A stretch of DNA of 64,000 nucleotides from Streptomyces aquilus (GTDB taxonomy: Bacteria > Actinomycetota > Actinomycetes > Streptomycetales > Streptomycetaceae): positions 186,001-250,000 of the forward strand of contig NZ_CP034463.1 in NCBI RefSeq assembly GCF_003955715.1, in the 5' to 3' direction. Below the pieces are notes generated by a model, which was given only the letters and a program-made list of their open reading frames with translations, did no database searches and was not told where the DNA came from. Position numbers and translations under genes: made by a program. Shown here in pieces: positions 25,675 through 33,118 of the stretch. Numbering within the stretch: position 1 is the first letter of the stretch; every line of letters begins with the position of its first letter.

Positions 25675-26756
25675 CCCGCAACACCGGGTCGGCAACTGAG
25701 TGCGTGGCTCCTGGCCAAGGCGGCAGCGTCGCTGCCTGCGGCCGATTCGACGACCTCGACAAAGTGCGCGCACGAGCGCTGGACCGCCGCCTTCCATTGA
25801 TCGGGGCGGGGATCGTTGCGCAATCGAAGGCCCTTGAGGCGATAGGCAAGCACCGACATCTTGAGCGCCCGCATCTCCTGGACGACCTGATCGTGGGCGG
25901 CGAGCACCGGGCACGACGCCGCGCCGATGTATCTGGCGATCAGCTTCCGGCAGGCCACCACCTGTTCGAGGACCAGCTGCACGTTCTGCAGGTGCATGTC
26001 GGCGTTGGAGAACCCATCGTCCAGGAACAGCCGCTGGTCGATGACATCACACCCGTACAGGTACTCGGCGTCCTGGACAGGGTGCAGGTCGGCGGGCTGC
26101 CACCACTGGACCGCCCCCGGTTGGACAACCGCCGCCTCGGCGAACGACTGAACCGCGGCGGTGGCCCGCGTGACGTCCCGCGGGACAGGCGGCTCACCAG
26201 GCGACAAGGCTTGTGCGACATACAGGACGTCACCGGGAGCGCTGAGGCTCTGTACGTCCGGCATGGCGGCAGCCACCGCTTCCAGCGGATACCGGCATAT
26301 GGCGAGGCGTCCGGCGGCGTCGTAATCCACCGAATCAACCATTTTGCGGTCCGCATCCACTCCGAAGATGAGGATCTCGTGTGGGAAGCTCGGCGACTGT
26401 CGGCCGAAGAACGGGCCAAGTTGTGATCGGTCGAGGAACACTGTGAGGTACCGACCAGCGCGGATCGACTCGACGATCAGCTCCGCCGCGCTCTCACTGT
26501 CGGGTATCTCGTGCTGCCGAAACAGCTCCTCGGTCAGGACGTCACGATATTCACCCAGCCGCGGGAGGTCGGTGTAAGCCTGGCCGTGGTCGTTGTACCA
26601 GCCACGTGTCTCCAGGGTGCGCTCCTCGAGCCACGCAACGTGTCCGAGAGTTGCCATGATGGACGAAGCGATCGCCGCGTAGAGGTAGCAGGTGCGGCTG
26701 GTGTCGAGCCGCAGCGGGAGAGCTCCCGCCGTCACGGCTGCAGTCTGCGGATGCAC
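25650..26756 (-). CDS. BtrH-like protein (papain-like fold, candidate acyltransferase)
   Basis: 368 residues. The N-terminal part resembles the BtrH_N fold: TCYLYAAIASSIMATLG with a Cys followed by a helix, and FPHEILIFGVDADRKMVDSV with a His-led strand, the usual Cys/His pair spacing (about 120 residues). The C-terminal half is helical (QLVLEQVVACRKLIARYIG). BtrH of butirosin biosynthesis transfers a gamma-Glu-acyl chain from carrier BtrI to the aminoglycoside; other members act as cysteine acyltransferases or peptidases. GTG 26756 has GGAGG six bases upstream and overlaps the phzG end by 25 bp. Being last in the phz operon it may attach or form an amide/ester on the phenazine. Assignment rests on fold-level motifs. 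Confidence 0.6.
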   Translation of the reverse strand: MHPQTAAVTAGALPLRLDTSRTCYLYAAIASSIMATLGHVAWLEERTLETRGWYNDHGQAYTDLPRLGEYRDVLTEELFRQHEIPDSESAAELIVESIRAGRYLTVFLDRSQLGPFFGRQSPSFPHEILIFGVDADRKMVDSVDYDAAGRLAICRYPLEAVAAAMPDVQSLSAPGDVLYVAQALSPGEPPVPRDVTRATAAVQSFAEAAVVQPGAVQWWQPADLHPVQDAEYLYGCDVIDQRLFLDDGFSNADMHLQNVQLVLEQVVACRKLIARYIGAASCPVLAAHDQVVQEMRALKMSVLAYRLKGLRLRNDPRPDQWKAAVQRSCAHFVEVVESAAGSDAAALARSHALSCRPGVAGQDVRGGA

Positions 26757-27382
26757 CACTGACCTCCACTCCACTTGTACAAAAGGCGTCGGTGGAGCCG
26801 GTCGGAGGCACTCGACCAGAACTCCACGTGCGTGCCACACAGCTCATATCCGACATACCTGAGCGGTCGTGCGATCGGGGCCGGCCGCTGTGATGCTTCG
26901 ACCTCGAGAAGACGGACCCGATCCCGCAACGCAGTGGGGTCGGTCAGCACCTCGCTCTGCCGGGACAAGCTGCTCATCGGGTGCAGAGCTGGATGCCGGT
27001 TGCTCCACAGCGACTCCGACTTCTGCTCGTCGACCCGCTCGAAGGTTCCCGCGACGAGCAACTGCCGGCCGATCTCGCGCCAGTAGAACAAGGCGCTTCC
27101 GGACTGCGTCGCGCGGATGTCGTGTGCCTTGCGGCTGGTGGTATGCGTGGCGAATACCGGCCCGCGAGCGGTCAGCTCAACCATCGTCATCATTCGAGAG
27201 GACAAGCTGAAGCTCTCGTCCACGGTGGAGACCGCAGCCCCACGTGGCTCGGCGCAACCCTGCTGCTCGGCCTCGTCGAGCCATCTGGAGAGCAACTCAA
27301 ACGGTTCCCGGGGCGGATCGTTGTCCCACTCCGGAAAGGCAACGTCGTGCAACCCGGACAGGCTCTCGTGCTGTGCGCTCAC
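26732..27382 (-). CDS. phzG: PhzG-like FMN-dependent oxidase
   Basis: 216 residues of the pyridoxamine-phosphate-oxidase fold: PFELLSRWLDEAEQQGCAEP, AAVSTVDESFSLSSRMM, VFATHTTSRKAHDI, ALFYWREIGRQLLVAG, and the C-terminal VEFWSSASDRLHRRLLY. PhzG oxidises hexahydrophenazine carboxylates with FMN, the last core step of phenazine synthesis. GTG 27382 overlaps the phzF stop by 4 bases (GTGA), typical of coupled translation. Confidence 0.9.
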   Translation of the reverse strand: MSAQHESLSGLHDVAFPEWDNDPPREPFELLSRWLDEAEQQGCAEPRGAAVSTVDESFSLSSRMMTMVELTARGPVFATHTTSRKAHDIRATQSGSALFYWREIGRQLLVAGTFERVDEQKSESLWSNRHPALHPMSSLSRQSEVLTDPTALRDRVRLLEVEASQRPAPIARPLRYVGYELCGTHVEFWSSASDRLHRRLLYKWSGGQWCIRRLQP

Positions 27383-28230
27383 CAGTCCTCCGGATACTCG
27401 AGTGTTCCGCTGCCGACGGTCACGCACTGGCCCCAGGTCCGTGACTGCAGCGCGTCACCGCCAGATTCAAGCTGTACGTGCATCTCAGCGAGTCGGCCGA
27501 GCTCAACGCCCTGCTCGATCCGGCATGGACGACCAGTCGGCGCATCCCGGTAGGTGTACGCGTGCGCCAGCAACGGACCCGCGGCCGAACCGGTCGCGGC
27601 ATCCTCGACGACTCCGTACGACGGAGAGAACATTCGGTTACGCCACGTCGTCCCCGAGCCGGCGTAGCAGTTGAAGGCGACGTCGGGGAACTTCGCCAGC
27701 CTGGTGTGATCCGGCTGTAGGTCCCGCAGGGAGTCCAGGCTGTCGAGCGCGATCACGAGGTGCCGGGCACCGACGTCGTACAGCTCGATCGGCGCGATGT
27801 TCGCGGCACCTAGTGCCGCGACGATCTCGGCTACCGGAATCTCCTCCGGAGACGGGCGCGGTACCGGCAGAGTGAATCCGGCCCAGAGCTCTTTCCCTCG
27901 GGGCTCCACCCATCCGGCCACCTCGCCGCGCGGAACGCGCACCGTGACGTCACCCGCTACGTCAAACTGGGTGTGCAGAGCGGCCAGAATACCGATCATC
28001 GGATGGCCGGCAAACGGCAGTTCCTGGGTGGGCGTGAAGATCCGCGCCCGGAAGCAGGCCGGCAACCCGGTCGGCGTTACGAAGGCGACCTCGGACAGGT
28101 TGAGTTCGGTCCCGATCGCCTGCATGACCCGGTCCGACAGATCGATCTCGGGGAAGAAGACCGCGACCGGGTTGCCGTGGAACGCCGATCGCGCGAAGAC
28201 GTCGACCAAGAGGTAAGGGTGACGGATCAT
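27379..28230 (-). CDS. phzF: PhzF, trans-2,3-dihydro-3-hydroxyanthranilate isomerase
   Basis: 283 residues, normal for PhzF (278). Two-lobed diaminopimelate-epimerase fold: VDVFARSAFHGNPVAVFF at the start, LNLSEVAFV with the catalytic Glu (Glu45 of Pseudomonas PhzF), LPFAGHPMIG with the His, MFSPSYGVVEDAATGSAAGP with the Asp. It converts DHHA to the aminoketone that dimerises. ATG 28230 overlaps the phzE stop (ATGA). Confidence 0.93.
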   Translation of the reverse strand: MIRHPYLLVDVFARSAFHGNPVAVFFPEIDLSDRVMQAIGTELNLSEVAFVTPTGLPACFRARIFTPTQELPFAGHPMIGILAALHTQFDVAGDVTVRVPRGEVAGWVEPRGKELWAGFTLPVPRPSPEEIPVAEIVAALGAANIAPIELYDVGARHLVIALDSLDSLRDLQPDHTRLAKFPDVAFNCYAGSGTTWRNRMFSPSYGVVEDAATGSAAGPLLAHAYTYRDAPTGRPCRIEQGVELGRLAEMHVQLESGGDALQSRTWGQCVTVGSGTLEYPEDW

Positions 28231-30110
28231 CGGCGCTCCAGCCGGGCCAGGGCATCGGCCAGGACGGTCGTACCGTCGACACTCAAGGCGGATTCGGGAT
28301 GGAACTGCATGGATACGAAGGTCTCCGCGGTCAATCCGGTGATGTCTCCAGCGGAATCCGTTGCGACCTCGACGGGGTATCGCAGGTCGCTCGTCCTCCC
28401 GGACGTGGCCGCGAACGCGTTGTAGAAGCCGAGACGCCTGCGGCTGCCGAACCAGTCCACGTCTCTGGCTGTTCCCTGGTTCGGCACCGCGAGCCGGTGG
28501 ATGCCAAAGCCGAGGATCCGGCAGAGGATCTGATGGCTGAGGCACACCGCGAGAAACGGCCTCGAAGTCGTCAGGGCCTTCGTCAGCGCCTGCTCCAGGA
28601 CGGCGACCCTCGGATCACCTTCGTCGCGCGGGTCGCCAGGGCCGGGGCCGAAGATCAGAAACGTGTCGTCGTCCAGCGCTCTGACAGCGTGCTCGTTGGG
28701 CACGATGTCGACGGCATAGCCAAACGCGCTGAGCTGATGGGCCAGCATGCTGTTGAAGTCGTCCTCAGCGTCCACTAGGACCGCCCGCCAGGCGGCGGCA
28801 CCGTACGCAGCGGTGGCCCCGAACCACAGCGGATTGATGTCGGTGCGTCGTTGGCCGATGGCTCGCACCAGATCGGGATCGTCCGCGGCGGGGGGCTCGG
28901 GACGATCGAACCGGCGCGGTCCCAGATCGCCAGGCACCACCGTCTCGGCACACACAGCACCCAGGATGACGGCCGCCTTGGCCTGTGTTTCGGCAAGTTC
29001 CCGCTGCGGGGACGAGTTGCGTACGAGTGTCGCTCCGACATCGGTGCGCATCCTCCACGAACCACCATGCCACCGCACCTGTGCCGAGCGGATGTTGATG
29101 GCCGAGTCGAAGGTGTACGTCGAGTCGCCCGCAGGCTCAACAAGTCCGAGATAGCCGGCGTAGTACGACCGTCCGTGCGACTCGTGCCGGGCGATCACCC
29201 GGCACGCGTTACGGATCGGACTCCCGGTCACGGCCGGCGCGAACATGGTGTGCACGAGGACGTCAGCCAGCGGACGACCGGTCGTACCCTCGATCGTGAA
29301 CTCGGTATGGGTGACCCGCGACATGTGCCGTAGCCCCGGACCGGCCACCGACACGGAACCCGGCTCACACAACGAGGCCAGCATCTTGAGCTCTTCGTCC
29401 AGAACCATGGAAAGCTCATCGGCTTCCTTCGAGTCGGCGAGGAAACCGAGCAGCCGCGCCTTCTCGGTGTCAGGGTCGGCCGTGCCCCGCGCAACAGTTC
29501 CGGAGATCGGGTTCATCGTCACCCGCCCCCGGCTCACCGAAACATGACGCTCGGGGGTGGCGCCGATCAGATACAGGTCGCCGATCCGGACCAAGAAGGT
29601 CCAGTAGGTGCCGCGTTCGTTCCGGAGCAGATCGGCGAACGCCGTCAGCATCGCGAGATCGTCGACCCCGTCGAGCTCAGCCGAATAGGTGCGCTTGATA
29701 ACGAAGTTCGAGCCCGCGCCCTGGGCTATTTCTTCAGTGATGATCCGTTGCACCACTGCGCGGTACTCCGCGTCGGTGTCCAGGAACGTGCCGTTCTTTG
29801 CCTTGGGCTTCGCCCCGCCGGACAGGCTCTCGAAGTCGGCCAGCGAGAACGTGTGTAGCTCGCGCGCGGGTAGCAGGAGCAGCTTCTCGTCGTCATCGAG
29901 TACGTCGAAGCCGCGCTCGGTCAGCTGGCGGAACGGTACCAGGAGGAGACTCGGCAGGTCCCGGGCCTGTGCGGCCGACGTGGCCGAACGCACCGACTCA
30001 TATGCGGACGCGCTGCCAATCAGACAGGTCACTCGGTCGTCACCTGACTCTGGCCGGTGCAGGAGCGCGTAGTCGCGACCGGAGACGACTCCGGCGATGT
30101 CAGTTGGCAC
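28227..30110 (-). CDS. phzE: PhzE, 2-amino-2-desoxyisochorismate synthase
   Basis: 627 residues, matching PhzE. N-terminal chorismate-utilising domain (about 60-400: GSNFVIKRTYSAELDG, GRVTMNPISGTVARG, LCEPGSVSVAGPGLRHMSRV in pieces, AGYLGLVEPAGDSTYTFDSA) and C-terminal class I glutamine amidotransferase (about 430-627) with FLAVCLSHQIL nucleophile Cys and MQFHPESAL His-Glu. It makes ADIC from chorismate and glutamine. Start GTG 30110 overlaps the end of phzD. No DAHP synthase (phzC) is in the window, so precursor comes from the primary pathway or an unlinked copy. Confidence 0.94.
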   Translation of the reverse strand: MPTDIAGVVSGRDYALLHRPESGDDRVTCLIGSASAYESVRSATSAAQARDLPSLLLVPFRQLTERGFDVLDDDEKLLLLPARELHTFSLADFESLSGGAKPKAKNGTFLDTDAEYRAVVQRIITEEIAQGAGSNFVIKRTYSAELDGVDDLAMLTAFADLLRNERGTYWTFLVRIGDLYLIGATPERHVSVSRGRVTMNPISGTVARGTADPDTEKARLLGFLADSKEADELSMVLDEELKMLASLCEPGSVSVAGPGLRHMSRVTHTEFTIEGTTGRPLADVLVHTMFAPAVTGSPIRNACRVIARHESHGRSYYAGYLGLVEPAGDSTYTFDSAINIRSAQVRWHGGSWRMRTDVGATLVRNSSPQRELAETQAKAAVILGAVCAETVVPGDLGPRRFDRPEPPAADDPDLVRAIGQRRTDINPLWFGATAAYGAAAWRAVLVDAEDDFNSMLAHQLSAFGYAVDIVPNEHAVRALDDDTFLIFGPGPGDPRDEGDPRVAVLEQALTKALTTSRPFLAVCLSHQILCRILGFGIHRLAVPNQGTARDVDWFGSRRRLGFYNAFAATSGRTSDLRYPVEVATDSAGDITGLTAETFVSMQFHPESALSVDGTTVLADALARLERR

Positions 30111-30720
30111 TGGCGCTCAACTCGTTCAGGTTGATCACCCGGCCGGAATACCGCGCGACGTAGTCGAGTGCGGCAGTGTGACCGTTGGCGTCGAAGTCGC
30201 CGACGCAGTCGGATAGGACGAACGGCCGGATGTCCTTATTGAACGCGTCGAGTGCAGTCGCGAGAATGCCGACGCTGGCGTACACGCCCGCGATCACCAG
30301 GTTGTGAATGCCCTGCCGGCGCAAAGCCCACTCGAGCCCGTTCCCGACGAACGCGCTGTAGCGCCATTTCGTGAAGACCGGCTCGGAGTCGTCCGGCCGG
30401 ATCCGGTCGACGATCGAGATGTTGCTGGCTCGCCGAGCCATGCCTGTGCCCCAGAAGTCCGAAAGGAGTCCACGCTCATCAGGAGACATGCTGCCGGGCT
30501 GCGCCGTGTACATCACCGGGATCTTCGCTTGGCGCGCCCACCTGATCGACCGGGCGACGCCGTCGACCAATGCTGTTCGCAGTGGCGGCTCGAACGCGTT
30601 GACGAAGTAATCCTGCATGTCGTGGACGAGTAGGGCAGCATTTTGCGGCTCCACCTGCCAGCGGTCGCCGGGACCACCGGACCGGAATTGTGGTAGCTCG
30701 TAGGCTGGAATGGGCTGCAT
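30100..30720 (-). CDS. phzD: PhzD, isochorismatase-type ADIC hydrolase
   Basis: 206 residues (PhzD of Pseudomonas has 207). AALLVHDMQDYFVNAF with the catalytic Asp, FTKWRYSAFVGNGLEW with the Lys, and VIAGVYASVGILATALDAFN, where the Cys of other cysteine hydrolases is absent, as in PhzD. It hydrolyses the vinyl ether of ADIC to DHHA and pyruvate. ATG 30720 is chosen because GAGGGAG is eight bases upstream; a start at 30762 would overlap phzB more deeply. Confidence 0.94.
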   Translation of the reverse strand: MQPIPAYELPQFRSGGPGDRWQVEPQNAALLVHDMQDYFVNAFEPPLRTALVDGVARSIRWARQAKIPVMYTAQPGSMSPDERGLLSDFWGTGMARRASNISIVDRIRPDDSEPVFTKWRYSAFVGNGLEWALRRQGIHNLVIAGVYASVGILATALDAFNKDIRPFVLSDCVGDFDANGHTAALDYVARYSGRVINLNELSASAN

Positions 30721-30736
30721 GCTGTGCGCTCCCTCT

Positions 30737-31201
30737 CTAGGTCGGGATACCGGCCCGGACAATCTGCGGTACAGCGATGCCGAGTGCCTCGTACTGCCGC
30801 AGCGGATTCATGAACTCGCGTTGCCGGCGGATCAAGCCGTCGGCGTCGAACTCGAATGAGTGAAGAAAGTGATTCTCGTAGTGACCGTCCGGATAGCCCT
30901 CGAACCGGATGGCACCGCGCCCGTCACACTCGGCCCAGAAGAACGTCGGGTACTGAGTGTCGAAGATCTGCACGTTGTACCACTCCCAATCCGGGAAACA
31001 CTGCAGGGACCAGACGCCGTGGTCCCGCAGTTTCTCTTTCCCGTGCGTGGCGATCGGATCAGGCTTGTCGCTCGTCCAGAGGCCGGCTTGGCCGTCAGCC
31101 GCGAACAATTCGTAGCGGGACCGCCGCTGCTCCTCGCCCTTGCAAGCCAGGTAACGTCGTACGACGTCGCGATTACGAGCGCGCTCCTCGTCAGGCAGCA
31201 T
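30737..31201 (-). CDS. phzB: PhzB/PhzA-type phenazine-forming protein
   Basis: 154 residues, NTF2-like (ketosteroid-isomerase) fold. Family words: RRYLACKGEEQRRSRYELFA, GLWTSDKP, HGKEKLRDHGVWSLQCFPDW, FWAECDGRGAIRFEGYPDGH and FMNPLRQYEALGI. PhzB binds and orients the two aminoketone molecules for condensation to the tricycle. Only one copy is present; Pseudomonas has phzA plus phzB, other bacteria have a single gene. AAAGGA lies 7 bases before ATG 31201. It opens the tight phzBDEFG block. Confidence 0.93.
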   Translation of the reverse strand: MLPDEERARNRDVVRRYLACKGEEQRRSRYELFAADGQAGLWTSDKPDPIATHGKEKLRDHGVWSLQCFPDWEWYNVQIFDTQYPTFFWAECDGRGAIRFEGYPDGHYENHFLHSFEFDADGLIRRQREFMNPLRQYEALGIAVPQIVRAGIPT

Positions 31202-31223
31202 GTCGTCTTCCTTTCGCCAGATG

Positions 31224-31520
31224 TCATGACTCGCGATGGCCGCGGGTCGTCATGAGAAAATCGGACAGGTGGCCGTCGTCCGATTGCAGCCAATCGACCC
31301 AGGTGGTCGGGATATCACCGAAATACAGATCCCGGAGGCCGCGGACGGCGCCGATCAGGCGGCGTAGCTCCGGATCCCAGATCGCGGCACTGACGACCAA
31401 CGAGTCCAGCAGTACGCGGCAGGGATACTTTCAGCTACAGCCAGGAGGCACTCCCGGTGTACGGTCCGAAGCGCCACGCCATGAGCTCCCGGACCAGGTC
31501 GTGGTTCGGCTTATTCACGG
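31224..31520 (-). other. coding-like stretch, probably a frameshifted small gene
   Basis: Between the AMP ligase stop and phzB. A GTG at about 31517, overlapping the ligase stop, begins NKPNHDLVRELMAWRFGPY and stops after 27 codons; in another frame VLLDSLVVSAAIWDPELRRL, DLYFGDIPTTWVDWLQSDDG and FLMTTRGHRES run to a TGA at 31224-31226 without a good start. Joined through the third frame (AVAESIPAAY) they would give about 95 residues. I do not recognise the family. Either two indels broke a gene or the sequence has errors here. Confidence 0.4.
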
Positions 31521-33091
31521 TTGCCGCCGATAGGAGTTGGGCACGCCGCTCGGCGCCGCAGCTCCAATTTGTCCACCCGGCCGACAGGCGTCAGCGGAAT
31601 CTCGGTCAGCGGATGGATCGTCGTCGGGATCTTGTACCGGGCCGCCCCTGCGGCAACCAGGAACTCCGCGACGTCGGACTGATGCAACTCGTCACCGACG
31701 ACGAAGGCGACCACCTCCTCGCCGAACCGCTCGTCCGGTGCTCCCACCACGGCAACGTCGCGGACACTGGGATGCCGGCGCAGCAGCTCCTCGACCTCGC
31801 GTTCCGACACTTTCTCGCCGCCGCGGTTGATCTGATCTTTGATACGTCCTTCGAAGGACACCGCACCGTCACGGTCGAGACGGACCAGGTCGCCGGTCAT
31901 ATACCAGCCGTCCGCCGTGAACACCGTGGAGTTGCTCGCGCCGTCGGCGTAGTACCCGCGAATCGTGTAAGGCCCGCGGGTAAGCAACTGGCCGACCTGG
32001 CCGGGCCCTACCGGATCCCCGGCCTCGTCGATCACCATCAGCTCGTCCAGGGGCGAAAGGGGAACACCCTGGTTGGCAACCATCTGCTCGTGCGGTAGGT
32101 CCGGCGGCTGGATGCCGCACAGACCTTCCGTCATCCCGAACCCTTGGTGGACGCCACAGTTCAGAGCTTTGCGGAATCCGCTCAGCACGTCGGCCGACGG
32201 CTTGCTGCCGCCGATCAATACCGTTTGCAGTGACGAAAGGTCGTGGCGCGTTCCTACGGCCGCGTCGGTCCACAGCGCCGCCAGAGGCGGTATCAGACCG
32301 GTGCGTGTGACGCCGTATTGCGCGATCAGGCTGAAAGCGACCGTCGGAGCCGGCGTCGGCGAGATGATCAAGGATCCGCCCGCGTCGAGGACGGCGAGTG
32401 TGTTGCACATCGCCCACCCATGCGCGAGAGGCATCGCGACCAAATAGACGCTGCGCGGATCGAAGCAACAGCGATCTGCCACGCACCGTCCCAAGTACAG
32501 CCAGGCCCGGTGGACCTGCGGGACGATCTTGGGCAGGCCTGTCGTTCCTCCGGACACGAGCAGTGCCGCGACCGAGTCCGACGCTGTGCGTCGGAACCTG
32601 GGTTCTGGTTCGGTGTCCGGGTCTTCGAGCAGCGAGACGGTGTTCAGAACGCTACGCACGGCCGACCTCGATGCTCCGGCGGCCCGGCAGGTCTCCAGGC
32701 AGTCCGGCGTGGCCACCAGCGTGGTGGCACCGATTCTGTCGATGAACGACAGCAGCTCATGGGTTCCGAGCTGAGGGATGGCCAGCAGTGGGATGACGCC
32801 GATCTTCGAACAGGCGAATACGCAGGCCAGTCCGCTAATCTGGTTCGACATCTGCAGCACCACGTGCTCGCCGGCCCGGACATTGGCCCGGTGCAGGGCG
32901 TTTGCCATCCGGTCAGCGAGGGTGACGAACTCTGGTCTCGTCAGTCTCAGATCGCCGTCGCAGATCAGCGACTCCGGGTAGCTGTCCGCGCCCCGCACCA
33001 GCCATTCGTAGAGATTCTCGTCCCGCCACACGCCGGCCTTGATGTACCTTGAGGCGACTTCCGCGGGCCAGTCGATCAGTCCGTGCACCAT
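31511..33091 (-). CDS. aryl-acid AMP ligase (DhbE/EntE-like)
   Basis: 526 residues, ANL superfamily. P-loop LLVSGGTTGLPKIVPQ (about 185-200), GFGMTEGLCG, WYMTGDLVRLDRDG, hinge GRIKDQINRGGEKVSEREVE and C-terminal catalytic Lys in TPVGRVDK. The INRGGEK form is that of stand-alone 2,3-dihydroxybenzoate/salicylate-AMP ligases, which load aryl carrier proteins. Its partner is probably the GGHS carrier at 19.0-19.4 kb or the ACP at 39.1 kb; substrate might be a phenazine carboxylate or a simple aryl acid (6-methylsalicylate in saphenamycin is a precedent). ATG 33091 has GGAG five bases upstream; 27 bp follow the carbamoyltransferase stop. Confidence 0.87.
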   Translation of the reverse strand: MVHGLIDWPAEVASRYIKAGVWRDENLYEWLVRGADSYPESLICDGDLRLTRPEFVTLADRMANALHRANVRAGEHVVLQMSNQISGLACVFACSKIGVIPLLAIPQLGTHELLSFIDRIGATTLVATPDCLETCRAAGASRSAVRSVLNTVSLLEDPDTEPEPRFRRTASDSVAALLVSGGTTGLPKIVPQVHRAWLYLGRCVADRCCFDPRSVYLVAMPLAHGWAMCNTLAVLDAGGSLIISPTPAPTVAFSLIAQYGVTRTGLIPPLAALWTDAAVGTRHDLSSLQTVLIGGSKPSADVLSGFRKALNCGVHQGFGMTEGLCGIQPPDLPHEQMVANQGVPLSPLDELMVIDEAGDPVGPGQVGQLLTRGPYTIRGYYADGASNSTVFTADGWYMTGDLVRLDRDGAVSFEGRIKDQINRGGEKVSEREVEELLRRHPSVRDVAVVGAPDERFGEEVVAFVVGDELHQSDVAEFLVAAGAARYKIPTTIHPLTEIPLTPVGRVDKLELRRRAACPTPIGGNRE

Positions 33092-33118
33092 CTGCTCTCC
33101 AAAGGTATGCGTCGTTCC

